From contig CAJTNO010000001.1 in NCBI GenBank assembly GCA_910577815.1, positions 124,001 through 188,000 of the forward strand: a stretch of DNA of 64,000 bases, read 5' to 3'. Made by a program: the position numbers and the translations under genes. Shown piece after piece: positions 8,830 to 16,200 of the stretch. Positions within the stretch are counted from its first letter, which is position 1; every line of letters starts with the position of its first letter. This DNA is from an uncultured Christensenella sp. (lineage in GTDB: Bacteria; Bacillota; Clostridia; Christensenellales; CAG-917). Under the pieces are notes generated by a model, which was given only the letters and a program-made list of their open reading frames with translations, searched no databases and was not told where the DNA came from.

Positions 8830-10340
8830 ATGAAAACAGCAGTAATTTATGCCCGATACAGTTCGGACAACCAAACGGAACAAAGTATTGAAGGTCAACT
8901 CCGTGTTTGTAACGAGTATGCAAAGTCTAATGACATTGTAATACTTGATACTTATATTGACCGTGCTATGACAGGTACGAACGATAACCGCCCCGACTTT
9001 CAGCGTATGATAAAAGACAGTTGCAAGCGAGAGTGGGATTATGTGCTTGTGTACAAGTTTGACCGATTTAGCCGTAATAAGTATGAAACGGCGATGCACA
9101 AGAAAACTCTTAAAGATAATGGCGTGAAAGTAATCTCGGCTATGGAGTATATCCCCGACAGCCCCGAAGCAATTATTCTTGAAAGTATGTTAGAGGCTAT
9201 GCCGAATACTATTCCGCTGAGCTTTCACAAAAGGTAAAACGTGGCAACAATGAAAGCCGTAGAAAAGGCAATCTTACTGGCGGTAAAATTCCGTATGGCT
9301 ATAAGAACGTAAACAAAAAAGCCGTAATAGTACCCGAACAAGCCGAAGTAGTGCGATATATATACGAACAATATTCCATAGGCTTATATGTCAAAGACAT
9401 AATAAGCTTTTTAACAAGTAAAGGAGTTTTACATTATGGCAAACCGTTTAAGAAAACTGCTGTATATGCCATATTGAGCAATGAGCGTTATTCGGGCAAA
9501 TACTATTTTAACGGCGAATTGTTTACGAATATTTATCCGCAAATAGTAGATTCCGAACTTTTTGAAAAGGTTAAAACTAAAATATTATCCAACAAGTTCG
9601 GAAAGAAAAGTGAAAGCGTTACATATCTACTCAAAGACAAAATTGTATGTGGCTATTGTGGTATGTCTATTATTGGAGAAAACGGAACGGCACGCAACGG
9701 AGAAAGAAAATATTATTATAAGTGTCGCGGTCGCAAATCGAAAATAACAGACTGTCATAAGCAAGCCATACGCAAAGACGTACTCGAAGACATTGTGCTT
9801 AATTCAATACTCGATGAGTTGAACAAACCGCAAAGTTTTAATACCATTGTTAATGGCATATTACAAGAACAACAACGACAAGCGCAAAGCAATACCGTTT
9901 TTAATTTGCTCAAAAAGGAATTGCGCGAAACCGAAAATGCTATAAACAACATAATGGTTGCTATTGAGAAAGGCGTTATTACAAACACGACAACAAAGCG
10001 TTTGAAAGAGCTTGAAAACCGCCAAGATGAATTGCAAAGACAAATACTTATTGAGCAAAATAAATCCGTAGTATTGCTAAAAGAAAGCAATATACGTGAC
10101 TTTTACAACAGAGCATTAGCGTTAGAACCGCAACTCTTAATAAATTATCTTATAAAGCAAATAAAATTATTTGACGATAAAATAGAGATACAATTTAATG
10201 CACCTATAAAAGTAAGTCCCGATAGCGATGAACGCTGTCGGGTTTTTTCTTTATGCTCGAAAACAGTTAGACTTGCATATAAAATTCCACAAAGAGCAAA
10301 TATTGTAAAACTTGAATTTGAAATAGATTTATATGTTTAA
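8830..10340 (+). pseudogene. Large serine recombinase, split by a one-base frameshift
   Basis: Integrase/excisionase of the serine recombinase family, expected to insert and excise the element. The catalytic N-terminus is clear: AVIYARYSSDNQTEQSIEGQ with the nucleophile serine, then VYKFDRFSRN. The frame breaks at about 9201: after SMLEAM it should continue AEYYSAELSQKVKRGNN, which is encoded one base over and stays open to 10340. Restoring one G in ATG(G)CC gives about 503 residues, the family's normal length, with the recombinase domain (GKIPYGYKN), a zinc ribbon (CGYCGMS...CHKQAIR) and a coiled-coil tail. AAAGGAGAAACAAA precedes the ATG. Everything else is intact, so the lesion is very recent or a sequencing/assembly error. 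As read, the protein is inactive. Confidence 0.88.
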
Positions 10341-10366
10341 GATATATAGGCTATTTATTCCACGTT

Positions 10367-10506
10367 CCACTTGACGTGAGCCTCTCAGGAGCGTGTATAT
10401 AGGCAAATAAGGGCGAAACATTGCAACCCGACTGTAATCGATCAGTCGGGTTTTTTGTTTGCCTTTGGCGCACAAGCCTAACACACTCCTTTCTCGCGTC
10501 AAGTGG
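10367..10506. repeat. Nested four-stem inverted repeat around a terminator
   Basis: Outer arms CCACTTGACG (10367-10376) and CGTCAAGTGG (10497-10506) pair perfectly and extend inward with one mismatch. A second pair is AGGAGCGTGT (10388-10397) with ACACACTCCT (10481-10490). A third is AGGCAAA (10401-10407) with TTTGCCT (10458-10464). The innermost is the terminator stem CCCGACTG/CAGTCGGG. Such an ordered 140-nt fold is more than a terminator needs. It may be a structured RNA or a DNA end structure of the element. Confidence 0.7.
10425..10460 (+). terminator. Rho-independent terminator after the recombinase
   Basis: CCCGACTG pairs with CAGTCGGG around TAATCGAT and is followed by TTTTTTG. It lies about 90 bp after the recombinase stop codon, inside the larger nested inverted repeat. 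Confidence 0.85.
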
Positions 10507-10581
10507 CTTTCGCGGCATAAACCGCCGTCGGCACGCAAGAGAATAACATTACGAACTATAATCAGAAGTGAAAAGTGACAA

Positions 10582-10614
10582 ACAAAAAAACCCAAAACGT
10601 GGTTCGTTTTAGGT
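10582..10614 (-). terminator. Terminator of the tRNA-Ala/tRNA-Ile transcript
   Basis: On the minus strand AACCTAAAACG pairs with CGTTTTGGGTT around AACCA (one internal mismatch) and is followed by a run of T, immediately after the CCA end of tRNA-Ile. Confidence 0.75.
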
Positions 10615-10620
10615 TCACTT

Positions 10621-10698
10621 TGGTAGGATTGAGTGGACTCGAACCACCGACCCCCACCTTATCAGGGTGGTGCTCTAACCTGCTGAGCTACAATCCTA
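10621..10698 (-). tRNA. trnI: tRNA-Ile (anticodon GAT)
   Basis: The cloverleaf can be folded by eye. The acceptor stem is TAGGATT/AATCCTA with an encoded CCA, the D-arm is AGCTCAGCAGGTTAGAGCA, the anticodon loop CTGATAA carries GAT, and the T-arm has GGTTCGAGTCC. It is co-transcribed after tRNA-Ala. In many Clostridia this Ile-GAT/Ala-TGC pair sits in the rRNA spacer; here it is free-standing. Confidence 0.97.
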
Positions 10699-10722
10699 TA
10701 TTGTGGTGAATTTAATCACCTG

Positions 10723-10798
10723 TGGTGGAGATGCACGGATTCGAACCGAGGACCTCCTGAATGCAAATCAGGCGCTCTACCAACTGAGCTACACCCCC
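10723..10798 (-). tRNA. trnA: tRNA-Ala (anticodon TGC)
   Basis: The acceptor stem is GGGGGTG/CATCTCC (two G-U pairs) followed by ACCA, the D-arm has AGCTCAGTTGGTAGAGC, the anticodon stem-loop is CCTGA TTTGCAT TCAGG with TGC in the loop, and the T-arm is GGTTCGAATCC. It lies 24 bp upstream of tRNA-Ile in the same transcript. Confidence 0.97.
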
Positions 10799-10893
10799 AT
10801 ATGAATGCTTTAAGATAATATCACCTCAAGCAAAATTTGTCAAACGATTTTAAATATTTTGTTTCAGAGCGTTTAACAAAACCGCAAGATAAA

Positions 10894-11628
10894 TCATAAA
10901 AAATCTCTTACGCTGTAAAGTCCCTTTTGCTTATCCGAAATAAACCTGATAGCGTGCATTGCTCCGGTAACAAACAGCGCACGGCTGTGCGCTTCGTGCC
11001 TGAGCGTAATACTCTGAAAGCCGGTGCTTATGCGCACCTCGTGTATACCCACAACACCGCCTATTCGCAAAGAGCTTATCCCAATATCTCCCTTTTGGCG
11101 CATACCGCTTTGTCTGCCTACTACAATTCTGCCCACACCTTTTCGGGAATTTAAAACGGATTCCGCAATCATAAGCGCGGTACCGCTCGGAACGTCCGCC
11201 TTTCCCGAGTGATGAGTTTCAACGATTTCCACATCCGCATAAGGAAAAATCTCCGCAACCTTCCCTACCAACGACACAAACAAAGTAACGCCCAACGACA
11301 TATTTCCGCAAAAGAAAACGGGAATATGCTCCGCCGCCCTTTTAACGTAATCTTTTTCCGCCTCGGTCTGTCCTGTAGTGGCAATAACTATGGGAATACC
11401 GCGCCCTAACGCTCCGTCCACAAGAGAAGCCGTTGCGCTGTGATGCGAAAAATCCACAATAATGTCCGCCTGCTCGTTCACTTCAGATATATCCGAATAG
11501 CACGGGAACCCAATCATATCCGTATTTTTATCTACACCCGCGACAATTTCCATATCGGAGCATTTCTCAATTTCGCGCGTCAGCTCCTTTCCCATACGAC
11601 CGTTAGCTCCGCATAAAATTATTCTCAC
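10894..11628 (-). CDS. dapB: 4-hydroxy-tetrahydrodipicolinate reductase (DapB)
   Basis: NAD(P)H-dependent reductase of the lysine and meso-diaminopimelate pathway, supplying cell-wall and spore dipicolinate precursors. 244 residues from GTG at 11628, giving MRIILCGANGRMGKE, the canonical Rossmann start. The longer frame from TTG at 11640 overlaps the GGGGTG ribosome-binding site and is rejected. The catalytic/substrate signature ETHHSGKADVPSGTA is complete, and the C-terminal LRHEAHSRALFVTGAMHAIRF is typical. It stands alone: dapA, usually beside it, is not in this window. Confidence 0.96.
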   Translation of the reverse strand: MRIILCGANGRMGKELTREIEKCSDMEIVAGVDKNTDMIGFPCYSDISEVNEQADIIVDFSHHSATASLVDGALGRGIPIVIATTGQTEAEKDYVKRAAEHIPVFFCGNMSLGVTLFVSLVGKVAEIFPYADVEIVETHHSGKADVPSGTALMIAESVLNSRKGVGRIVVGRQSGMRQKGDIGISSLRIGGVVGIHEVRISTGFQSITLRHEAHSRALFVTGAMHAIRFISDKQKGLYSVRDFL

Positions 11629-11710
11629 AGCACACCCCAAAAAAGTATTCGTTAAAATATATGCAAAGCTCGTTATTATAATTATCCGTATTATGCAATA
11701 TCCGTAAAAC

Positions 11711-11742
11711 GCAAAAAGCCCCTCAAGCGAGAGGCTTTTTGT
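11711..11742 (-). terminator. Terminator of the subtilisin-Hint gene
   Basis: On the minus strand AAAAAGCCTCTC and GAGGGGCTTTTT pair around a short GCTT loop and end in a T-tract, 20 bp after the stop codon at 11764. It insulates dapB. Confidence 0.85.
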
Positions 11743-11763
11743 ATTTTAACTCTTTATAGATTA

Positions 11764-14700
11764 TCAAAAAAACTTAGCGTATCTTGCAATCAGTTCCGCA
11801 AGCTTATCCATATCTGTCAAGCCCTTACCTATCGCAACCTTGAGATACTGACCGCCGAACGCGTCGAAAACCTCCTCGGATATCGGCAAAAGCTCGGCAA
11901 ATTCCTCGTATGTAAACAATCCGTACTTTTCAATATCCTTATTAAACGCAGCCTCGTCTATTTTCATAGTATCGCCGTCCACGTCGAATATGTTTATCAA
12001 TCCTTCAGTCGCTCCCGGCATTGACAGCATTCCGTTTACGTAATAACATAAATGTCCGTACGTAACAGGACTATAAGCGGCAGTAATCTCTCTTGTAAGC
12101 TCTACGTCTACCAACTGCACCTTAGACCATTCTTTTTCGCCGTCCGCATTCACGGTCTGTTTATTAAACCAATGCCCTATATACCTTGCCGCGTCTGCTC
12201 GCAAAAATACGTATTTATTGAGGTCAAAATCCCAGAATGCGTGTTCGGATATAACTTTTACGGTCGTGCCGTCCGAAAAACTTAACTTGATAACCTCGTA
12301 TTCCTGCCTGCTTTCGCTATCTATAAACAGAATGGGAGCGGTATCGAATGTACCCGTAAACATATTCCAGACTAACAGCTGTTCGTCGCCTGTCAAATCC
12401 TCTACTGCCTTTTGAGTACCGTCCGCCAGCGTAATCAGCGAACCTTCTGCAACGCAGGTATTTTCAACCCAATTTACATAAAGTTTACCGTTGGGGGCAG
12501 ATGCAATATCGTCATATTTAGTTCCCGAAAAATCTGCGGTTGTATACCAACCTCCGAAATTTATATTAATGTCATAATGATAAGGATTATTTATTCCGTT
12601 TTCAGCATTTCTGTTTGTCGGGTTTGTAGCAGTTTTTGTAAACGACATAACGCTGTTAGTATTTGACACCTCACATCCATAAACTATAGGTCTGTTCGCG
12701 CTATTCCAATTACTTGCCCAACCATTTAACGCAGAAGGTAGAGAGGTAAAGATTGTTAATTTTGTACATCCGGCAAAAGCATAAGCCCCTATACTTGTAA
12801 CATTATCAGACAAGGTAACATTGTTTATATACGAGCAAGAATTAAAAGCATATGCCCCTATGTTTTTTAAAGATTTAGGCAGTTTTAATAAACCTAAAGA
12901 AGTACAACCATCAAAAGCAGAATTGCCTATATCTGTTAATTTACTCTCTCCTTGCAAGAATTTTAAGCTCAGCATCTTCGAACAATCCTTAAATGCCAAC
13001 GCTCCTATAGTTTTAACACTTGTCGGCAAAAATAATGCTAATATTTGACTACAGCCTGCAAATGCAGAATTATTTATAACACTAAGTTTTGAATTTTGCG
13101 AAAAATTTACTGATGTAAAACCATCACAATTCTCAAATGCATTATATCCTATAGATACTACATTGTCAGGAATAGACAACGATGAAAGACTTGTGCAATT
13201 ATAAAATGCTGCGTTGCCTATAGTAGTTAAGTAATTGTTATCTTTACTATCTTTCTTAAACTTTAAATTTTTTAAATTAATATTGTTTTGAAAAGCATTA
13301 TAACCTATTTCTTTTAAATACGGAGGTAACTCCAAATCTGTTATTGCACTATTATTTGCAAAAGCCCACGGTCCTATTTGTGAAACTAACCTACCTTTGA
13401 TTGTTTGTGGAATTTCCAACTTTCCATCAAAATAATTATGACCAATTCCATTAATTCTCAACGTATAGTCACTCAAAATTGTAGTATCAAAAGAAGCTGC
13501 CAACCTTACCGCATTATAAGCATTTAATCTCCCGTTTGCCACACATTTTCCATCTAAATTGCTTTCGCAAGTAGCGCTTTTGATTATTAATTCTTTAATT
13601 TCGGCAGCAATATCTGCGTGCGACATTCCATATTCACCCGTAGAGTTAGCATCAAGATACAGAGAAAACATCAATGCCGCCGTACCCGTTACAAACGGAG
13701 CAGCCATTGATGTGCCACCTAAAAACTGATATCCCGAAGACGCAAGATTAGTAGGATAAGTGCTTTCAATCATTTCACCAGGAGCAAAGATACTTACTGA
13801 TTTAGCCCCATAATCTGAGTTCCGTGCAATTTTTCCATCTTCTCGTATTGCTCCAACAGAAATAACCCTTGAACTAAAATCCTGCCCATATGAATAATCT
13901 GAAGGATATACTTTTGTTACATCGTTATCATTCGCTTCATTACTTGCAGCACAAATAAACAAACCCTTATAATTATTTATAGCCAATTTATATGGTTCGT
14001 AATAAGTATAGCCAGCCGCACTATAATTTAATATATCTACATCATTTGCAATTGCCCAATTCAGAGCCCCGACTACATGGATTAGATTAATCTCTCCATT
14101 ATCATCAGCCACTTGCAAAGGTATCAGTTGGACATTTGGACATACTCCACTAATATCCATATCAGTCAGCGGAACCATTCCTATAATGCCAGCAACATGT
14201 GTTCCATGTCCATTATTATCATCTGTTGTAAAAGCATTGTTATTAATAAAATCCCAGCCTTGCCCCAAATTGCTTTCCAACATTTTATGATTTGCTATAC
14301 CAGTATCTAATACTCCAACTTTTACTCGTTTATCGCCTTTTGTAATATTCCAAGCACCTGTTATATTTATACCATTTTTTTTATATAGCCCCCATTCATT
14401 ATGATATAAATCTTTAATTGACATCAAATCAATTTGACTTGAAACCATTTGGGGTAATTTATCAATATAATTTGGTCCTGCCCAGGAAATTCCTTCAACT
14501 GTTTTTAATGTCATTAAAGTATCTATAACTGATAATTTAGACTTTTTTTGCAAATTGAGTTTGAATATTTGTCTGAAATCTTCTTTGTTTAAATATACTT
14601 TTTCGTCTATATTGCCTGTTATGTAAGTTAAATCTTCAACGGACTCTATTCCTGCATTACCAAAATAACTATTGTCAAATTTTTTATTAATTTTACTTGT

Positions 14701-14904
14701 TTTTTTATCAATGATAACCACAACACAGCTGTCATCAAAATCATCATCCAAATTCGGAATTTCGATTGTTTTTTCACCTTGATAATCATAAGCGCTTGTT
14801 ATGCCAGCACCAAAATTATCAAAAGTTACAAATAAAAATATCGATAACAATAATACAATTGCACCTGCTAAAAATTTATTAAATTTTATTTTTGTATTTC
14901 TCAT
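11764..14904 (-). CDS. Secreted subtilisin (S8) protease with LRR_5 repeats and C-terminal Hint domain
   Basis: Predicted secreted serine protease, 1,046 residues. Residues 1-38 are a signal peptide or anchor. The S8 catalytic domain follows, with D200 (GVLDTGIA), H233 (NGHGTHVAGI), oxyanion N322 (AASNEAND) and S399 (GGTSMAAPF), all intact. From about 500 to 735 come BspA-type LRR_5 units (FANNSAITDLELPPYLKEI, FYNCTSLSSLSIPDNV). A single InlB-like GGWYTTADFSGTKY unit leads into a Hint domain that begins at C817 (CVAEGSLITLADGTQ), with block-B histidine in VISEHAFWDFDLNKY and ending near CYYVNGMLSMPG. The usual terminal His-Asn of inteins is missing. AAGGAG lies 8 nt before the ATG. The front two thirds are AT-rich, while the Hint end resembles core genes. 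Two small lipoproteins lie upstream in the same direction. Confidence 0.88.
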   Translation of the reverse strand: MRNTKIKFNKFLAGAIVLLLSIFLFVTFDNFGAGITSAYDYQGEKTIEIPNLDDDFDDSCVVVIIDKKTSKINKKFDNSYFGNAGIESVEDLTYITGNIDEKVYLNKEDFRQIFKLNLQKKSKLSVIDTLMTLKTVEGISWAGPNYIDKLPQMVSSQIDLMSIKDLYHNEWGLYKKNGINITGAWNITKGDKRVKVGVLDTGIANHKMLESNLGQGWDFINNNAFTTDDNNGHGTHVAGIIGMVPLTDMDISGVCPNVQLIPLQVADDNGEINLIHVVGALNWAIANDVDILNYSAAGYTYYEPYKLAINNYKGLFICAASNEANDNDVTKVYPSDYSYGQDFSSRVISVGAIREDGKIARNSDYGAKSVSIFAPGEMIESTYPTNLASSGYQFLGGTSMAAPFVTGTAALMFSLYLDANSTGEYGMSHADIAAEIKELIIKSATCESNLDGKCVANGRLNAYNAVRLAASFDTTILSDYTLRINGIGHNYFDGKLEIPQTIKGRLVSQIGPWAFANNSAITDLELPPYLKEIGYNAFQNNINLKNLKFKKDSKDNNYLTTIGNAAFYNCTSLSSLSIPDNVVSIGYNAFENCDGFTSVNFSQNSKLSVINNSAFAGCSQILALFLPTSVKTIGALAFKDCSKMLSLKFLQGESKLTDIGNSAFDGCTSLGLLKLPKSLKNIGAYAFNSCSYINNVTLSDNVTSIGAYAFAGCTKLTIFTSLPSALNGWASNWNSANRPIVYGCEVSNTNSVMSFTKTATNPTNRNAENGINNPYHYDININFGGWYTTADFSGTKYDDIASAPNGKLYVNWVENTCVAEGSLITLADGTQKAVEDLTGDEQLLVWNMFTGTFDTAPILFIDSESRQEYEVIKLSFSDGTTVKVISEHAFWDFDLNKYVFLRADAARYIGHWFNKQTVNADGEKEWSKVQLVDVELTREITAAYSPVTYGHLCYYVNGMLSMPGATEGLINIFDVDGDTMKIDEAAFNKDIEKYGLFTYEEFAELLPISEEVFDAFGGQYLKVAIGKGLTDMDKLAELIARYAKFF

Positions 14905-14927
14905 AATTTTATCTCCTTAATTTCCAA

Positions 14928-15425
14928 TTATTGTTCTATCGGTTTCCAAACATAAATTTTATGAGTACCGTCGGGATATTGAAATTTTATTCCGCCTATC
15001 TCCTCTTCAACTATCACACAAAACGCCTGTGCACCCGTTTTAATAAAAGCCACTATCAAGCCATTGTATTTACCATAATAAGATAGGCTTATTATTTGAC
15101 TATAGAACTCGTCATCCATATGCTGTTCAGCCCAATACTCTTTTATTGCACTCTCGGTTTCAGCACTTAGCGTTTCAGGATTTTTCGGCGTCGGTTTAAA
15201 ACCCTTTCTCTGTCCGTCGCCCGTCCTGTGATACGCTATATTCCGCAAATCCCCGCGACTGAGCCATCCGTTATCGAATGCCTCCTGCAAGGTGTAAAAC
15301 TCGCCCGCTTTCGGCTCGCCGTTTATCGGATTTCTAAAATCATCGCCATTATTACAAGCACACAAAATTCCTACACACATAATAAGCACCACCCCCACTA
15401 TTAAACTCTTTCTGATTTTGCTCAT
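14928..15425 (-). CDS. Small lipoprotein, paralogue 1 (FYTLQEAFDNGWLS family)
   Basis: Function unknown. 165 residues. The signal peptide ends in the lipobox ILCAC, so it is predicted to be tethered to the outer face of the membrane. The mature N-terminus carries GDDFRNPINGEPKAGEFYTL followed by QEAFDNGWLSRGDLRNIA, shared almost exactly with the gene upstream. The C-terminal half (LSYYGKYNGLIVAFIKTG...GGIKFQYPDGTHKIYVW) is only loosely similar. ACAGGAGGTG gives a strong ribosome-binding site. Only 23 bp separate it from the subtilisin gene, so the two are probably co-transcribed; it could be a chaperone, inhibitor or immunity-like partner of that protease, which is speculation. Confidence 0.8.
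   Translation of the reverse strand: MSKIRKSLIVGVVLIMCVGILCACNNGDDFRNPINGEPKAGEFYTLQEAFDNGWLSRGDLRNIAYHRTGDGQRKGFKPTPKNPETLSAETESAIKEYWAEQHMDDEFYSQIISLSYYGKYNGLIVAFIKTGAQAFCVIVEEEIGGIKFQYPDGTHKIYVWKPIEQ
15235..15360. repeat. 126-bp near-identical block, copy 1
   Basis: Differs from copy 2 (15934-16059) at only about five or six positions, although the DNA on both sides is AT-rich and highly divergent. It encodes the start of the mature lipoprotein. Gene conversion or strong selection is implied. Confidence 0.85.
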
Positions 15426-15632
15426 TTTACACCTCCTGTTTTATTGAAGGATTAAAACTATAATTTGAAAAAAATCAAACCTAAATAATTTTACCCCTCT
15501 ATATATAATAACAATTTGACTCCAACTTTTTTCCCAAATTCATATCAAATAAATTATAAAAATGTTCTTATTGATACAAAAATTACTTTTTGTTTATTTT
15601 AAAATTGTCTTTTTAATAATTTTCTCCCATAA

Positions 15633-16124
15633 TCAAATTCTACAAACTTCTATACTATAATGACTTTTATGATGAAATTTTACGCCACCAATCGTTTCCC
15701 AATAATCTATTATTACATCTGGCACATCCACATAAGGTAAATTCATCAAAATAACTATTAAATTGTTATAACTTCCATAATAGGATAACACTTTAAAGTC
15801 TTCTGCTTTTATATTGAAATCAATAAAAAATTCATTATTACGTAAATGCTCAGCTTTAGCTTCCTTTAACTTTTCAACTATTTCATCATCTAACTCATAC
15901 GGATACAAATTATTTGGATTATTATAATAATTAGCTATATTCCGCAAATCCCCGCGACTGAGCCATCCGTTATCGAACGCCTCCTGCAAGGTGTAAAACT
16001 CGCCCGCTTCCGGCTCGCCGTTTATCGGATTTCTAAAATCATCACCAATATTACAAGAGCACATCGTGAAAAAACACAGGATAATTATCAGTACAATATA
16101 AATAATATTTTTGCGCAATTTCAT
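15633..16124 (-). CDS. Small lipoprotein, paralogue 2 (FYTLQEAFDNGWLS family)
   Basis: Function unknown. 163 residues. A very hydrophobic signal sequence ends in the lipobox MCSC. After it comes the same block as in paralogue 1: GDDFRNPINGEPEAGEFYTL, then QEAFDNGWLSRGDLRNIA. The remainder diverges (LSYYGSYNNLIVILMNLP, GGVKFHHKSHYSIEV), but its motif order shows a common fold. GGAGG lies 8 nt before the ATG. A 207-bp AT-rich gap separates the paralogues, so paralogue 1 may have its own promoter. Base composition outside the shared block is strongly AT-rich. Confidence 0.8.
   Translation of the reverse strand: MKLRKNIIYIVLIIILCFFTMCSCNIGDDFRNPINGEPEAGEFYTLQEAFDNGWLSRGDLRNIANYYNNPNNLYPYELDDEIVEKLKEAKAEHLRNNEFFIDFNIKAEDFKVLSYYGSYNNLIVILMNLPYVDVPDVIIDYWETIGGVKFHHKSHYSIEVCRI
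15934..16059. repeat. 126-bp near-identical block, copy 2
   Basis: Counterpart of 15235-15360 at an offset of 699 bp. It is GC-richer than its flanks and in the same frame and orientation within the paralogous lipoprotein gene. Confidence 0.85.
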
Positions 16125-16163
16125 AATATTACCTCCATAATGCCTACGATTTCAATCGGTAAA

Positions 16164-16194
16164 AGAAATGCCATTCCAAACGGAATGGCATTTT
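16164..16194 (-). terminator. Terminator of the phosphoesterase gene
   Basis: AATGCCATTCC pairs perfectly with GGAATGGCATT around AAAC, with A/T tracts on both sides. It follows the stop codon at 16201 and separates this gene from the lipoproteins. Confidence 0.9.
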
Positions 16195-16200
16195 AATCAA

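Larger units (their letters stand above)
7080..10506 (+). mobile_element. Compact integrated element: HUH Rep plus serine recombinase (ends approximate)
   Basis: A roughly 3.4-kb block, more AT-rich than the core genes, between the lipoprotein promoter and the tRNA genes. It contains two long inverted repeats at its left side, iteron-like direct repeats, a 41-residue ORF, an HUH-type rolling-circle initiator, a hairpin, a large serine recombinase gene broken by a frameshift, and a nested inverted repeat at its right side. This gene set is typical of small integrative mobilizable elements or integrated rolling-circle plasmids in Clostridia. The terminator of the tRNA genes at 10582 limits the right end. 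Exact attachment sites could not be seen; serine recombinases often leave only a few duplicated bases. Confidence 0.7.

Noticed and set aside
9190..9240. Programmed frameshift in the serine recombinase
   Set aside because: No slippery heptamer, pseudoknot or internal Shine-Dalgarno near the break; a missing G explains it more simply.
10367..10506. 4.5S/SRP RNA or 6S RNA gene
   Set aside because: The SRP tetraloop region (GGAAG with its conserved asymmetric bulge) is absent and a terminator sits in the centre, not at the end.
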